Source: Paenibacillus jilunlii | Lineage (GTDB): Bacteria; Bacillota; Bacilli; Paenibacillales; Paenibacillaceae | Direction: 5' to 3' | Assembly: GCF_900102965.1 (NCBI RefSeq) | Contig: NZ_FNGM01000014.1 | Location: 1-64,000, forward strand | DNA: 64,000 nt | Shown: positions 1 through 8,191 of the stretch, one piece after another | How positions within the stretch are numbered: the first letter of the stretch is position 1 | Layout: every line of letters begins with the position of its first letter | Position numbers and translations under genes: made by a program | Notes under the pieces: generated by a model | Databases searched by the model: none | Seen by the model: the letters and a program-made list of their open reading frames with translations, nothing else | What the model was told of the DNA's origin: nothing

Positions 1-10
1 CAGGCCGGCT

Positions 11-50
11 GGCTCCGAAACAACGGCAGAAACGCCGTTGTTTTGGAGCC
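11..50. repeat. Long inverted repeat downstream of ridA
   Basis: Two 17-base arms (11-27 and 34-50) pair with a single mismatch around a six-base loop. The hairpin lies just past the end of the leftward RidA gene, so it may act as a terminator or RNA-stabilising structure. Neither strand carries a clear run of T after the stem, so a classical intrinsic terminator is doubtful. Confidence 0.55.
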
Positions 51-106
51 GTCGCAAGTCCGATGGCTCTATGATTGCAGCGCACGGAATCATGCAGGAG
101 CATGGG

Positions 107-490
107 TCACGGTGCAACAGCCTCCACTTCGATTTCAATGAGCAGATCGGGGTCGATCAGCGCTTTTACCTCGACCATTGTTGCAACCGGCTGGATCTCC
201 TTGAAAAACTCCCCATGGGCCTTTCCGAATTCCTCCCATTTGGAAATGTCCGTAACGAACATTCTGGTTCTGATAACATTGTCCAGGCCGGCGCCCAGCT
301 CCCCAAGTGCCTTTTCGATCATTTGCAAGATAAACCGGGTTTGCTCATAAGGACTGCCTTTGCCAAAAACTTTCCCGTCTTTCATCGCTGTCGTTCCTGC
401 CACCTCAATTCGGCCGCCAACGCGGATGGCACGGCAGTATCCTACGGTTGACTCCCAGGGTGAGCCTGTAAACACTTGTTTCCGCTCCAT
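107..490 (-). CDS. RidA/YjgF family protein
   Basis: A 127-residue protein of normal RidA length. The family is best known for hydrolysing reactive enamine/imine intermediates released by PLP enzymes, and some members have other ring or amide substrates. The segment near residues 75-85 (NVIRTRMFVTDI) and the Glu-Val-rich C-terminal strand are typical of the fold. The start is supported by a GGAGAGGG-type ribosome binding site a few bases upstream. It lies just downstream of the aldehyde dehydrogenase gene on the same strand, with only a 46-base gap, so the two are probably co-transcribed. The family is clear; the exact substrate is not, and this could belong to a RidA subgroup without imine deaminase activity. 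Confidence 0.85.
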   Translation of the reverse strand: MERKQVFTGSPWESTVGYCRAIRVGGRIEVAGTTAMKDGKVFGKGSPYEQTRFILQMIEKALGELGAGLDNVIRTRMFVTDISKWEEFGKAHGEFFKEIQPVATMVEVKALIDPDLLIEIEVEAVAP

Positions 491-536
491 AGAACCCTCT
501 CCGTCCTTAAAGATTGTTCCTGAATCCTACAGCTTG

Positions 537-1928
537 CTATTTCAGCAGCTTTCGCGCCAGCTTGACTTTATTGCCGTATGGCGGATAGACAATGCCGAGA
601 TCGATTCGGGTGCTCCGCTTCACGATGCTTTTCCGGTGCGAAAAAACATCAAAGCTGTGCTTGCCGTGATACCCGCCAATCCCGGAGCCGCCGACACCGC
701 CGAAGGGCAGGTGGGTGCTGGCGACATGGGTGATGGTATCATTCACGCAGCCGCCGCCGAACGAAACACGCCCAAGCACCTCCTGCTCCACCTGCTTATC
801 CTCTGTGAACAAGTAGAGGGCCAGCGGTTTAGGGCGCTCATTCACCGATTGAATGGCCTCTTCCAGGACGCTGTATTCCATAATGGGCAGGACAGGTCCA
901 AAGATCTCTTCCGCCATGGAAGCGTCGCTCCAGGCAGCCGGGTGGATCAGGGTAGGCTCAATGTACAGATCCTCCGGCAAAACCCTGCCGCCCAGAACAA
1001 TCTTGCCCTGGTCCTTCTCCAGCATTCCGCGAAGCCGCTGCAGCTGCCGTTCATTGACGATCCGGCCATAATCCGGGCTGCGCTGAATATCGCTGCCATA
1101 AAAAACCGCAATATAATGCTTGATCCGGCCGATCAGCTCTGCTGCAACTTCGCTGTGGACCAGCAAATAATCCGGGGCAATGCAGGTCTGCCCGGCGTTG
1201 ATCAGCTTGCCCCAGACGATCCGTTTGGCCGCAGCCTCCAGATCGGCCGTCTTATCGACGATGACCGGACTTTTACCGCCGAGCTCCAGTGTGACCGGGA
1301 CCAGATTTTTGGCGGCGGCTTCCATTACAATTTTGCCGACAGGGACACTTCCCGTAAAAAAAATGTAGTCGAACCTGGCATGGATCAGCAGGCTGGTCAT
1401 CTCTTTCTCGCCTTGAACCACACGGATATACGCCGGTTCAAAGGTCTCCCGAATCATGTCCTCTATGACTCCCGAGACGGCGGGGGTGCTCTCCGAAGGC
1501 TTCAGAACGGCACAATTCCCGGCGGCTATGGCACCGATCAGCGGTTCAATCAGCAGTTGGAACGGATAATTGAAAGGCCCGATAACCAGTACGGTTCCGT
1601 AGGGCTCGCTGAGAATCAGGCTTTTGGCCGGGAACATATGCAGCGGTGACTTCACCTTGACGGGCTTCGCCCAGCGTTTCAGGTGCTTCATCATGTACCC
1701 GATGCTGTCGAGCGTGAAGCCGATCTCTGTAGCATAGGCTTCGAACTCGCTTTTGTGCAGGTCCTTATTCAGAGCGGTAATAATCCGTGTTTCGTAGCGC
1801 TTGATGGTATTCTTCAGCTTCTGCAGCTGCTCCAGCCGGAAGGCAACAGCCCTTGTAACTCCGGTGTGGAAAAATTCACGGGTTTCCCCCAGCATTTGTT
1901 CTACGTTCTGTGATGCTGCTTCGAGCAT
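537..1928 (-). CDS. Aldehyde dehydrogenase, class 3 (YwdH-like)
   Basis: Encodes a 463-residue NAD(P)-dependent aldehyde dehydrogenase that should oxidise aldehydes to carboxylic acids. Visible family features are the glycine-rich cofactor segment (FFTGSVPVGK), the catalytic-glutamate motif (LELGGKSP) and the catalytic cysteine in NAGQTCIAPDY. The length and the C-terminal SFGGGCVNDT region match the short class 3 group, which includes B. subtilis YwdH and acts on medium to long-chain or aromatic aldehydes. I placed the start at the second ATG, because the first one (1946) lies inside the GGAGGAAGGG ribosome binding site that serves it. Cofactor preference and substrate cannot be read from sequence. 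It probably forms a unit with ridA downstream. Confidence 0.9.
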   Translation of the reverse strand: MLEAASQNVEQMLGETREFFHTGVTRAVAFRLEQLQKLKNTIKRYETRIITALNKDLHKSEFEAYATEIGFTLDSIGYMMKHLKRWAKPVKVKSPLHMFPAKSLILSEPYGTVLVIGPFNYPFQLLIEPLIGAIAAGNCAVLKPSESTPAVSGVIEDMIRETFEPAYIRVVQGEKEMTSLLIHARFDYIFFTGSVPVGKIVMEAAAKNLVPVTLELGGKSPVIVDKTADLEAAAKRIVWGKLINAGQTCIAPDYLLVHSEVAAELIGRIKHYIAVFYGSDIQRSPDYGRIVNERQLQRLRGMLEKDQGKIVLGGRVLPEDLYIEPTLIHPAAWSDASMAEEIFGPVLPIMEYSVLEEAIQSVNERPKPLALYLFTEDKQVEQEVLGRVSFGGGCVNDTITHVASTHLPFGGVGGSGIGGYHGKHSFDVFSHRKSIVKRSTRIDLGIVYPPYGNKVKLARKLLK

Positions 1929-1974
1929 TCTCGACCCTTCCTCCATAATCCGTCATCTGTTTATGCGTAACGCT

Positions 1975-2682
1975 TCAGCTCTTGCCCCCGGAATCAGCTT
2001 CGACACTGTGAATGTAATCCTTCATCTGATCCACGTCCAGCAGGGTGATGTCCCTCCCCTTGAAAAGAATCCAGCCCTGGTCGCGCAGATTCCCCATTTC
2101 ACGGGAAAGCGAAGGCCGTGCCGTATTTAAATGCTCTGCCCATTCCTTTCTGCTGAAAGGAAGCCGGACAGTCGCGGAGGATTGCAGCTCCGCCTGCTCC
2201 AGCAGAAAATCGACAATCCGCCGCCGCAGCGGTCCGGCTGAGAGTATCTCAATCTTCCGGTTGACCAGCACCAGCCGCTCGGACAGATTCTCAATGAAGC
2301 GGGTCAGCAAGTCTGTATCTGCCGTAAACATCCGCAGCAGCTCCTGCTTGCTAATGAACATGACGGTGCAGGGCTCAGAGGCGGTAACTGTGGCGGGAAC
2401 ACTGTTATTTCTGCGGAACAGCACGGCTTCGCCAATGGTCTGGCCTTGATTCAGATGGGCAATGGTTACACCGCTGCCCGTGGGATGGTTCTTCTGTACT
2501 TCCACCCGTCCCGAGAGCACGATACCGAGGCGGTCGGCCTTGTCGCCTTCAGCGAGGATGACTGTTTTTCTCGGATACTCGCTGACAGTGTAGATCATCT
2601 TGTGCAGCAGAGATTCAATCTCTTCCACAGACCGTCCCCGAAACAGCAGACAGGCCTGCAGCACGGCAGGGTCAGGTTTCAT
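1975..2682 (-). CDS. Crp/Fnr family transcriptional regulator
   Basis: A 235-residue regulator with an N-terminal cyclic-nucleotide-binding-like beta roll (about residues 15-135), a long dimerisation helix (about 135-165) and a C-terminal winged helix-turn-helix whose recognition helix reads RPSLSREMGNL. There is no N-terminal cysteine cluster as in E. coli FNR, so it is unlikely to sense oxygen through a 4Fe-4S cluster in that way. The gene is divergent from hcp, and a 7+4+7 palindrome lies 26 bases upstream of its ATG. The arrangement resembles HcpR/DNR-type regulators of nitrosative stress genes, so a role in NO or redox control of hcp is inferred. A GGAGG site precedes the start. The aldehyde dehydrogenase follows after 46 bases. 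Confidence 0.88.
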   Translation of the reverse strand: MKPDPAVLQACLLFRGRSVEEIESLLHKMIYTVSEYPRKTVILAEGDKADRLGIVLSGRVEVQKNHPTGSGVTIAHLNQGQTIGEAVLFRRNNSVPATVTASEPCTVMFISKQELLRMFTADTDLLTRFIENLSERLVLVNRKIEILSAGPLRRRIVDFLLEQAELQSSATVRLPFSRKEWAEHLNTARPSLSREMGNLRDQGWILFKGRDITLLDVDQMKDYIHSVEADSGGKS

Positions 2683-2708
2683 AGATTTCCTCCAGAATCG
2701 TAAGTGTT

Positions 2709-2752
2709 CGGTAACATCCGTTACCGATTGTTCGACGAAAGTCTACTACAAT
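2709..2752 (+). promoter_or_regulatory. Crp/Fnr-type operator and -10 element upstream of hcp
   Basis: A perfect palindrome, CGGTAAC-ATCC-GTTACCG, occupies 2709-2726. It has the N4 spacing and half-site layout of FNR-class sites. A TACAAT -10 hexamer lies at 2747-2752, and no good -35 is present at the right distance. If transcription starts about seven bases after the -10, the palindrome is centred about 41.5 bases upstream, the usual class II activator position. The site is also close enough to the regulator's own start to allow autoregulation. Binding is inferred. Confidence 0.75.
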
Positions 2753-2825
2753 TACTGGTAACTGTAAAGGCGGGACGAAGAGTGTCCTGTCCAGTATCCA
2801 AGAACCTATAAGGAGTGAACGGGAA

Positions 2826-4478
2826 ATGAGCGAAATGTTCTGTTTTCAATGTCAGGAGGCGGCGAAGGGATCAGGCTGCACCATCCAGGGAGTCTGCGGT
2901 AAAACCAGCGAGGTGGCGAATCTCCAGGATCTGCTGCTGTATACGCTGAAAGGCATTTCAATCTTTGCACAGCGGGGCCGCGAGCTAGGCATCACTGATC
3001 AGGCCACGGAGAAATTTATAACCGGGAGCATGTTCGCGACCATCACCAATGCTAACTTCACCCCGGAGCATTTCACAGCACGCATCAGGGAAGGACTTGC
3101 ACTGCGTGACCAGTGGAGAAACTGGCTGAACTCAGCAGGGGCAGAGGCTGCCCTTTCAGATCATGACGCAGCCCTCTGGATTGCCGGTACCGACGAAGAG
3201 CTGCTGCTGAAGGCACAAGAAGTAGGTGTGCTTGCCACAGAACATGAGGATATCCGTTCGCTGCGCGAGCTGCTGACCTATGGACTCAAAGGGATGGCGG
3301 CTTATATGGAGCATGCGGCGGTGCTGGGTTATTATGAGCCTGGGGCTCAGGCTTTTATGGAAAAAGGCTTGGCGGCAGTGCTGGATGACACCCTTAGCGG
3401 CGACGAGCTGACTGCACTGGTACTGGAATGCGGGAAATTTGGAGTAGAGGTCATGGCGCTGCTGGACCGGGCGAATACGTCAACTTACGGCAACCCCGAA
3501 ATCACCAAAGTGAACATCGGTGTGGGAACCCGTCCGGGGATTCTGATCAGCGGGCATGACCTGAAGGATATGGAGTCGCTGCTCAAGCAGACGGAAGGAA
3601 CCGGAGTGGATGTGTATACACACAGCGAGATGCTGCCGGCCCACTATTATCCTGCATTCAAAAAATACAGCCATTTCGTAGGCAATTACGGCAACGCCTG
3701 GTGGAAGCAAAATGAGGAATTTGCGAGCTTTAACGGTCCGATTCTGATGACTACGAACTGTATTGTACCTCCTAAGGACAGCTATATTAACCGTCTGTAC
3801 ACCACCGGCCATACGGGTTTCCCTGGGGTACAGCATATTGCGTCCGGTGAGAACGGGGAGAAGGATTTCTCTGCAATCATCGAGCAGGCCAAGAGTTGCG
3901 AGGCGCCAACTGAAATTGAAACCGGAGAAATTGTCGGCGGCTTCGCCCACGCTGCGGTAATGAATGTGGCCGATCAGGTGGTAGAGGCTGTGCAGAGCGG
4001 CGCGATCAAGCAGTTCTTTGTGATGGCAGGCTGCGACGGCCGGATGAAGAGCCGGAATTACTATACAGATTTCGCTGCCGAGCTGCCGGGAGATACCGTC
4101 ATTCTGACGGCGGGCTGTGCAAAATATAAATACAACAAGCTGGCGCTTGGCGAGATCGGCGGGATTCCCCGCGTACTGGATGCCGGACAATGCAACGATT
4201 CCTATTCCCTGGTAGTGATCGCAATGAAGCTGAAAGAAGTATTCGGGCTGGATGACATCAATGATCTGCCGATTGCCTACAATATTGCCTGGTACGAGCA
4301 GAAGGCGGTCATTGTACTGCTGGCGCTCCTGCATTTGGGCGTTAAGAATATCCATCTCGGCCCGACGCTTCCGGCCTTCCTCTCCCCGAATGTAGCCAAA
4401 GTGCTGGTAGACACCTTCGGAATCAGCGGCATTACAACTGTAAAAGAGGACATGGAGCATTTCATCGCTGCGGTATAA
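2826..4478 (+). CDS. hcp: Hybrid-cluster protein (hydroxylamine reductase)
   Basis: A 550-residue Hcp, the full family length. Hcp carries a 4Fe-4S or 2Fe-2S cluster plus the 4Fe-2S-2O hybrid cluster. It reduces hydroxylamine in vitro and is linked in vivo to NO detoxification and protein S-nitrosylation. The N-terminal cluster ligands are Cys6, Cys9, Cys18 and Cys24 (CX2CX8CX5C), the spacing of the class I form rather than the enterobacterial one. Hybrid-cluster ligand regions are visible further on: [28 protein letters not shown] and [10 protein letters not shown]. The gene is divergent from a Crp/Fnr regulator and has a palindromic operator in a class II activator position. No hcr reductase gene lies beside it, so the electron donor is encoded elsewhere. 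The ATG has an AAGGAG ribosome binding site. Confidence 0.97.
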   Translation: MSEMFCFQCQEAAKGSGCTIQGVCGKTSEVANLQDLLLYTLKGISIFAQRGRELGITDQATEKFITGSMFATITNANFTPEHFTARIREGLALRDQWRNWLNSAGAEAALSDHDAALWIAGTDEELLLKAQEVGVLATEHEDIRSLRELLTYGLKGMAAYMEHAAVLGYYEPGAQAFMEKGLAAVLDDTLSGDELTALVLECGKFGVEVMALLDRANTSTYGNPEITKVNIGVGTRPGILISGHDLKDMESLLKQTEGTGVDVYTHSEMLPAHYYPAFKKYSHFVGNYGNAWWKQNEEFASFNGPILMTTNCIVPPKDSYINRLYTTGHTGFPGVQHIASGENGEKDFSAIIEQAKSCEAPTEIETGEIVGGFAHAAVMNVADQVVEAVQSGAIKQFFVMAGCDGRMKSRNYYTDFAAELPGDTVILTAGCAKYKYNKLALGEIGGIPRVLDAGQCNDSYSLVVIAMKLKEVFGLDDINDLPIAYNIAWYEQKAVIVLLALLHLGVKNIHLGPTLPAFLSPNVAKVLVDTFGISGITTVKEDMEHFIAAV

Positions 4479-4495
4479 CAAGATAGGTTAAAATT

Positions 4496-4534
4496 AAGCC
4501 GGACGCTGCCCCCTTAGGGGATAGCGACCGGCTT
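4496..4534 (+). terminator. Stem-loop after hcp
   Basis: Arms AAGCCGG (4496-4502) and CCGGCTT (4528-4534) enclose a second paired block (CGCT/AGCG) and a CCCC/GGGG tip. It starts 17 bases after the hcp stop. There is no T tract behind it, so it may be a weak or Rho-assisted terminator. Confidence 0.55.
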
Positions 4535-4612
4535 ATTGGCGTCTAAGATTGTAAAATAGAGGGAATTGGGTTAAAATGTCGAACCACAACGTCAGTTGCA
4601 TCGAACGGGTGC

Positions 4613-4875
4613 AACTATATAAGATGAACTTAAAAAATACATAAAAGGGTAGAAGTGCGGAGGGGAAGTTTGGATACTTACAGAGCGAATGCGTCCGCCT
4701 GAAAGCTTTCCGTAGGAAAGCTCGCTATCTCCAGCATAATCAGTCACCGGATTTCAACCGCTAAAAGCGGTTCAATTCAAGAAATTCTTACGACAACAGC
4801 GGCTGGAAGTCCAAACATTCCCCGTAGTTACGACCATACCCCGCAATGTAAAACTAAAGTTCAACTTATATAGCT
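4613..4875. repeat. 263-bp structured intergenic element with terminal inverted repeats
   Basis: The ends are 19-base inverted repeats (4613-4631 and 4857-4875, 17 of 19 matching, core TATATAAGNTGAACTT). Nested inside is a second inverted pair, GGGGAAGTTTGGA at 4662-4674 against TCCAAACATTCCCC at 4810-4823. Two compact hairpins follow between them: AGCTTTCC-gta-GGAAAGCT and AACCGCT-aaa-AGCGGTT. No open reading frame of note is present. The layout suits a MITE-like or other mobile repeat that folds as RNA or DNA. It lies immediately upstream of the ribosome binding site of the response regulator, so it could also alter that gene's expression. Copy number elsewhere in the genome is unknown. Confidence 0.6.
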
Positions 4876-4898
4876 AAGCAATGGGTGGAGGTTTGGGG

Positions 4899-5558
4899 AT
4901 GGCAACAATATTGGTGGTTGAGGATGAAAAGCCGATCAGCGATCTGATTACGATGAATTTAAAGCTGGTTGGCCATCAGTTTTTTAAAGCTTATGACGGG
5001 GAGCAGATGCAGCAGATTCTGGAGCAGGAGAAGATCGATCTTATTTTGCTGGATGTGATGCTGCCGGTGATGGATGGATTTGAATGGATGAGGCGGCACC
5101 GCCATCCGGGTGTTCCGGTTATTTTTATTACCGCCAAGGATTCTTTGGCTGACCGCATCACCGGCTTTGAGCTGGGTGCGGATGATTATATCATTAAGCC
5201 GTTTGAGATTCTGGAGCTGCTGGCCCGGATCAATGTCGTTTTGCGCCGTAACGTCAAGGAAGAGGAAGGGTTTACTGCGGGTGATGTGGACGTCCGTCTG
5301 GCGGCCCGGCAGATTTATAAGAGCGGACAGCTTGTCGAGCTAACGGCGAGAGAATTTGAATTGCTGGAGGTTCTGATTCAGAACCGGAATATTGCCTTGT
5401 CCCGGGAAAAACTGCTGGAGCTGGCCTGGGGATATGAATTTGAAGGCGATACCCGGACAGTGGATGTGCATATCCGGCAGCTGCGCAAAAAACTGGGCTG
5501 GGAAGAACGTATTAAAACGGTGTACAAGCTGGGCTACCGTCTGGAAGCAGAGAGGTGA
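4899..5558 (+). CDS. OmpR/PhoB-family response regulator
   Basis: A 219-residue two-component response regulator. The receiver domain (about residues 1-115) has the acidic pair E8-D9, the phosphoacceptor Asp52 in LLDVMLP and the conserved lysine in ITAKDS. The C-terminal winged-helix domain (about 125-219) shows the LTAREFELL and RTVDVHIRQLRKKL signatures of OmpR-type DNA-binding domains. I chose the ATG at 4899 because GGAGG lies seven bases upstream; an in-frame ATG 18 bases earlier would start inside that site. Its cognate kinase starts three bases after its stop. The DNA target is unknown, and the gene three downstream of the pair is a plausible output. Confidence 0.93.
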   Translation: MATILVVEDEKPISDLITMNLKLVGHQFFKAYDGEQMQQILEQEKIDLILLDVMLPVMDGFEWMRRHRHPGVPVIFITAKDSLADRITGFELGADDYIIKPFEILELLARINVVLRRNVKEEEGFTAGDVDVRLAARQIYKSGQLVELTAREFELLEVLIQNRNIALSREKLLELAWGYEFEGDTRTVDVHIRQLRKKLGWEERIKTVYKLGYRLEAER

Positions 5559-5561
5559 GCG

Positions 5562-6917
5562 ATGAGATTCTGGCAGAAAACGCTGTTGCTGATGCTCGTC
5601 TTGTTCGTTGTAGTGCTGGATGTGAGCGTCATTATGATTATGAACAAAAGCTGGCGGCTGAATATGGGAAGGGAACAGCAGCGGGCGGCAAGTGATCAGG
5701 CCCTGATTGCAAACAATATCTATGAAAATCTGAACTCTATTAAATCACGGGGCATGCAGATTAACGATACGATTCTGCTGGATGTTGCCCGTTCCTATGG
5801 GGAGTATTACCGGGAGCGGGGGATTTCACTGGAATTGTCGAGCCAGGATACTCCCGTCTATGCCGGGCCAGCGGAGCCGTCCGCCCGCTATATCAGCGTA
5901 ACGAATGAGCTGCCGGCGCCTTATGGGTATTTGCAGCTAACCTACCGGCGGGATATTGAAGCGCTGTATGCCGGCCAGGATGAGTTGAACCGGTATTTTG
6001 TCTATATCAACTGCATCTCTATTCCTGTTCTTGCTGCGCTCATGTATGTACTGATCCGCAAGCTGACGAAACCTCTGCAATCATTGGCGGACAGCACCAA
6101 AAATATTGCCGAAGGAAACTACGGCAAACGGGTGCAGCTTCAGAACAGGGATGAATTCGGGGAGCTGGCGCGGCATTTCAACCGCATGGCAGATGCTGTG
6201 GAAAAGCAGGTTACGGACCTCTCCGCCATGGCTGAGGAGAAGCAGCGGATGGTGGACAACCTGGCTCATGAACTGAGAACGCCGCTGACCAGCTTGCAGG
6301 GATTCGCCCAGTATTTGAATGCCGCCCATATCGACGAAGAAGAGCGGATGACAGCGAGCGGTTATCTCTGGAGCGAAACGCTGCGCCTGAAGAATCTGGT
6401 CTTCAAGCTGCTGGATTTATCCATTCTCAGCCATCAGCCGGTAGAACGGAGCCGGATACCGGTTGTGGAACTGTTCGAATCCGTGCGCCGGATGGAACAG
6501 GCCAATCTGGATGCAGCGGGGATTGAGCTGATTCTGGAAGCGGATATTTCTGCGGTATGGGGCGACCGGGAGCTGCTCGAATCGTTCCTGGTGAATTGCC
6601 TGGAGAACTCTATCCATGCTTCAAACCCGGGTTCGGAGATCAGGCTGGCCGCGTATGAACAGGATGCTGCGGCTGTTCTGGAGGTAACAGACTACGGCAG
6701 AGGCATGAGCGCCGGACATCTGGAGCGGGTATTCGAGCCGTTCTACCGGGTGGATCATGCCCGGTCAAGAGAACATGGCGGGGCAGGACTCGGTTTGGCC
6801 CTGTGCCGCCAGATTGCAGAGGCGCATCAGGCACAGTTGTCTCTAAGTTCAGAGGAGCAGAAGGGTACGACTATAAAGCTTATTTTACAACTCCATAACA
6901 ACGGGCTTCTTACTTGA
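5562..6917 (+). CDS. Membrane sensor histidine kinase
   Basis: A 451-residue kinase with two transmembrane helices (about residues 6-27 and 146-166) that bound an extracytoplasmic sensor region of about 120 residues. A HAMP linker follows (about 167-220), then a HisKA domain with the phosphorylated His236 in LAHELRTPL. The HATPase domain has an N box (NCLENSIHAS), a G1 box (DYGRGM) and a G2 box (GGAGLGLAL). It should autophosphorylate and pass phosphate to the response regulator encoded immediately upstream. A GAGGTGA ribosome binding site overlaps the end of that gene, indicating translational coupling. The stimulus is not evident; the sensor region matches no named domain that I recognise. 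Confidence 0.93.
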   Translation: MRFWQKTLLLMLVLFVVVLDVSVIMIMNKSWRLNMGREQQRAASDQALIANNIYENLNSIKSRGMQINDTILLDVARSYGEYYRERGISLELSSQDTPVYAGPAEPSARYISVTNELPAPYGYLQLTYRRDIEALYAGQDELNRYFVYINCISIPVLAALMYVLIRKLTKPLQSLADSTKNIAEGNYGKRVQLQNRDEFGELARHFNRMADAVEKQVTDLSAMAEEKQRMVDNLAHELRTPLTSLQGFAQYLNAAHIDEEERMTASGYLWSETLRLKNLVFKLLDLSILSHQPVERSRIPVVELFESVRRMEQANLDAAGIELILEADISAVWGDRELLESFLVNCLENSIHASNPGSEIRLAAYEQDAAAVLEVTDYGRGMSAGHLERVFEPFYRVDHARSREHGGAGLGLALCRQIAEAHQAQLSLSSEEQKGTTIKLILQLHNNGLLT

Positions 6918-6977
6918 TAACATCTTTATCTTACAGTAGGGCTAAGACAAGCCACTTACACATTGGAGGTAGTAAAG

Positions 6978-8096
6978 ATGAACAGGAATGACGTTAAATC
7001 GGCCCTTGGGGTAATTGCCATATCGGGAGGACTGCTGGGTCTCAGTGCTTTTGCGGTGCCGCATATTGTTGCTTATACAGAAATGAACCGTCAGGTGCCG
7101 GAAGCGCATGTATCTTACGAACAGCAGCATACCAGAAAGCCAGCGGTTCAACTGGCGAGCAGCCAGATTCCGGTGCTGAAGATCGAGGCGGAAGCTCCGG
7201 TCTCGACGATACAGACGTATTTGGAGCGCACGGTCACTGAAGAGGAAATCAAGGAGTCCAATGCGTACGCCGAAAAGCTTAGATATATGGATCATGAAAT
7301 ATTCACGCGGGAGATGACCGAGCAAGAAAGCAAGCGGCAGCTTATCCTGGACGATCAATACCGATTCGATGGCCTGCGTCCCAAGCAGAAGCTGCCCATG
7401 AAGGCCGGGAACTACGAGTTCTATCTGGATCGGAGCAAGGCTACTTATGTACTCCCCAAGCGTGCCCTTACGGATGAGGAACTGCTGCAGTTTATCGATT
7501 GGACTTATCGCTTCAACTATGTGTTGGGCCTGAGCTATGTGAAACCGCAACCCGATCAGAAGGACATCGGTGAGGCTGAAGCCCTCAGCAAAGCAAAAGA
7601 GAGTGTGGCCCGTCTGTTCGATGTGGATCTGTCTAAGATGGAAGGCAAGGCGTCCTATAACAAATCGGGTCCTGAGCAAAAGGGGGTATGGTTCGTACAT
7701 TTCCAGCCTTACCGTGTAGGCGCACTCCAGGCTCAAGGAAAACCTTATTTCATGTATAATGTGTTCATTGACTCCCTGAGCGGAACCGTCATCGATTCCA
7801 CTATTGTGGAATTGGCTTATAAGAGAACGCCGATCACAGCAGAGATGAACGGGCGGATCCGACAGGATTCCAGCTGGCTCCAAGCCGCGCGCACCATTGT
7901 TGCGGACAAACAGGGCGACACCCGTGAGATTGCCGGCACTACTATTATTAAAGACAGCATATATGACAAACGCGGGGTTGTAGCAGTTTTGGTTAAACTG
8001 AAAGACGGAAGCTCCTACACTGCAGAACTTCGTTATCCCGAGAAGAAACTGCGCTGCTTGATTTATACTCCGGCCTCCCCGGCCTCCAAGTCATAA
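6978..8096 (+). CDS. Membrane-anchored protein of unknown function
   Basis: A 372-residue protein that I do not recognise. One hydrophobic helix (about residues 10-30) without a clear cleavage site suggests a signal anchor, leaving about 340 residues outside the cell. The middle of the protein has charged helices and alternating strands loosely like PepSY/YcdB-type extracytoplasmic domains, but this is weak. There are no cysteines in a lipobox. I placed the start at the ATG preceded by GGAGG with a nine-base gap, not the GTG/ATG-like codons upstream. It begins 61 bases after the kinase gene and ends at a strong bidirectional terminator, so it is likely the third gene of the two-component operon. 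It may be an accessory sensor or an output. Confidence 0.7.
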   Translation: MNRNDVKSALGVIAISGGLLGLSAFAVPHIVAYTEMNRQVPEAHVSYEQQHTRKPAVQLASSQIPVLKIEAEAPVSTIQTYLERTVTEEEIKESNAYAEKLRYMDHEIFTREMTEQESKRQLILDDQYRFDGLRPKQKLPMKAGNYEFYLDRSKATYVLPKRALTDEELLQFIDWTYRFNYVLGLSYVKPQPDQKDIGEAEALSKAKESVARLFDVDLSKMEGKASYNKSGPEQKGVWFVHFQPYRVGALQAQGKPYFMYNVFIDSLSGTVIDSTIVELAYKRTPITAEMNGRIRQDSSWLQAARTIVADKQGDTREIAGTTIIKDSIYDKRGVVAVLVKLKDGSSYTAELRYPEKKLRCLIYTPASPASKS

Positions 8097-8141
8097 AGGC
8101 AGTTCGCAGGCACCTGCTGCCTGCCGCTGTTCAAACCCAAA

Positions 8142-8178
8142 AAAAGTGAAGCGCTGTTCCATTCAGCGCCTCACTTTT
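8142..8178. terminator. Bidirectional terminator between convergent genes
   Basis: Fifteen-base arms (8142-8156 and 8164-8178) with one mismatch enclose a seven-base loop. The stem starts with AAAA and ends with TTTT, so it has a U tract in both directions. It separates the rightward unknown gene from the leftward serine hydrolase. Confidence 0.85.
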
Positions 8179-8191
8179 AATATGAGCAAAT

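Noticed and set aside
360-1649. Open frame of 429 codons on the plus strand opposite the aldehyde dehydrogenase
   Set aside because: It is the antisense shadow of a clearly conserved enzyme, has no ribosome binding site and no recognisable motif.
3480-4481. 333-codon frame antisense to hcp
   Set aside because: It lies wholly opposite the conserved Hcp coding region and shows no family features.
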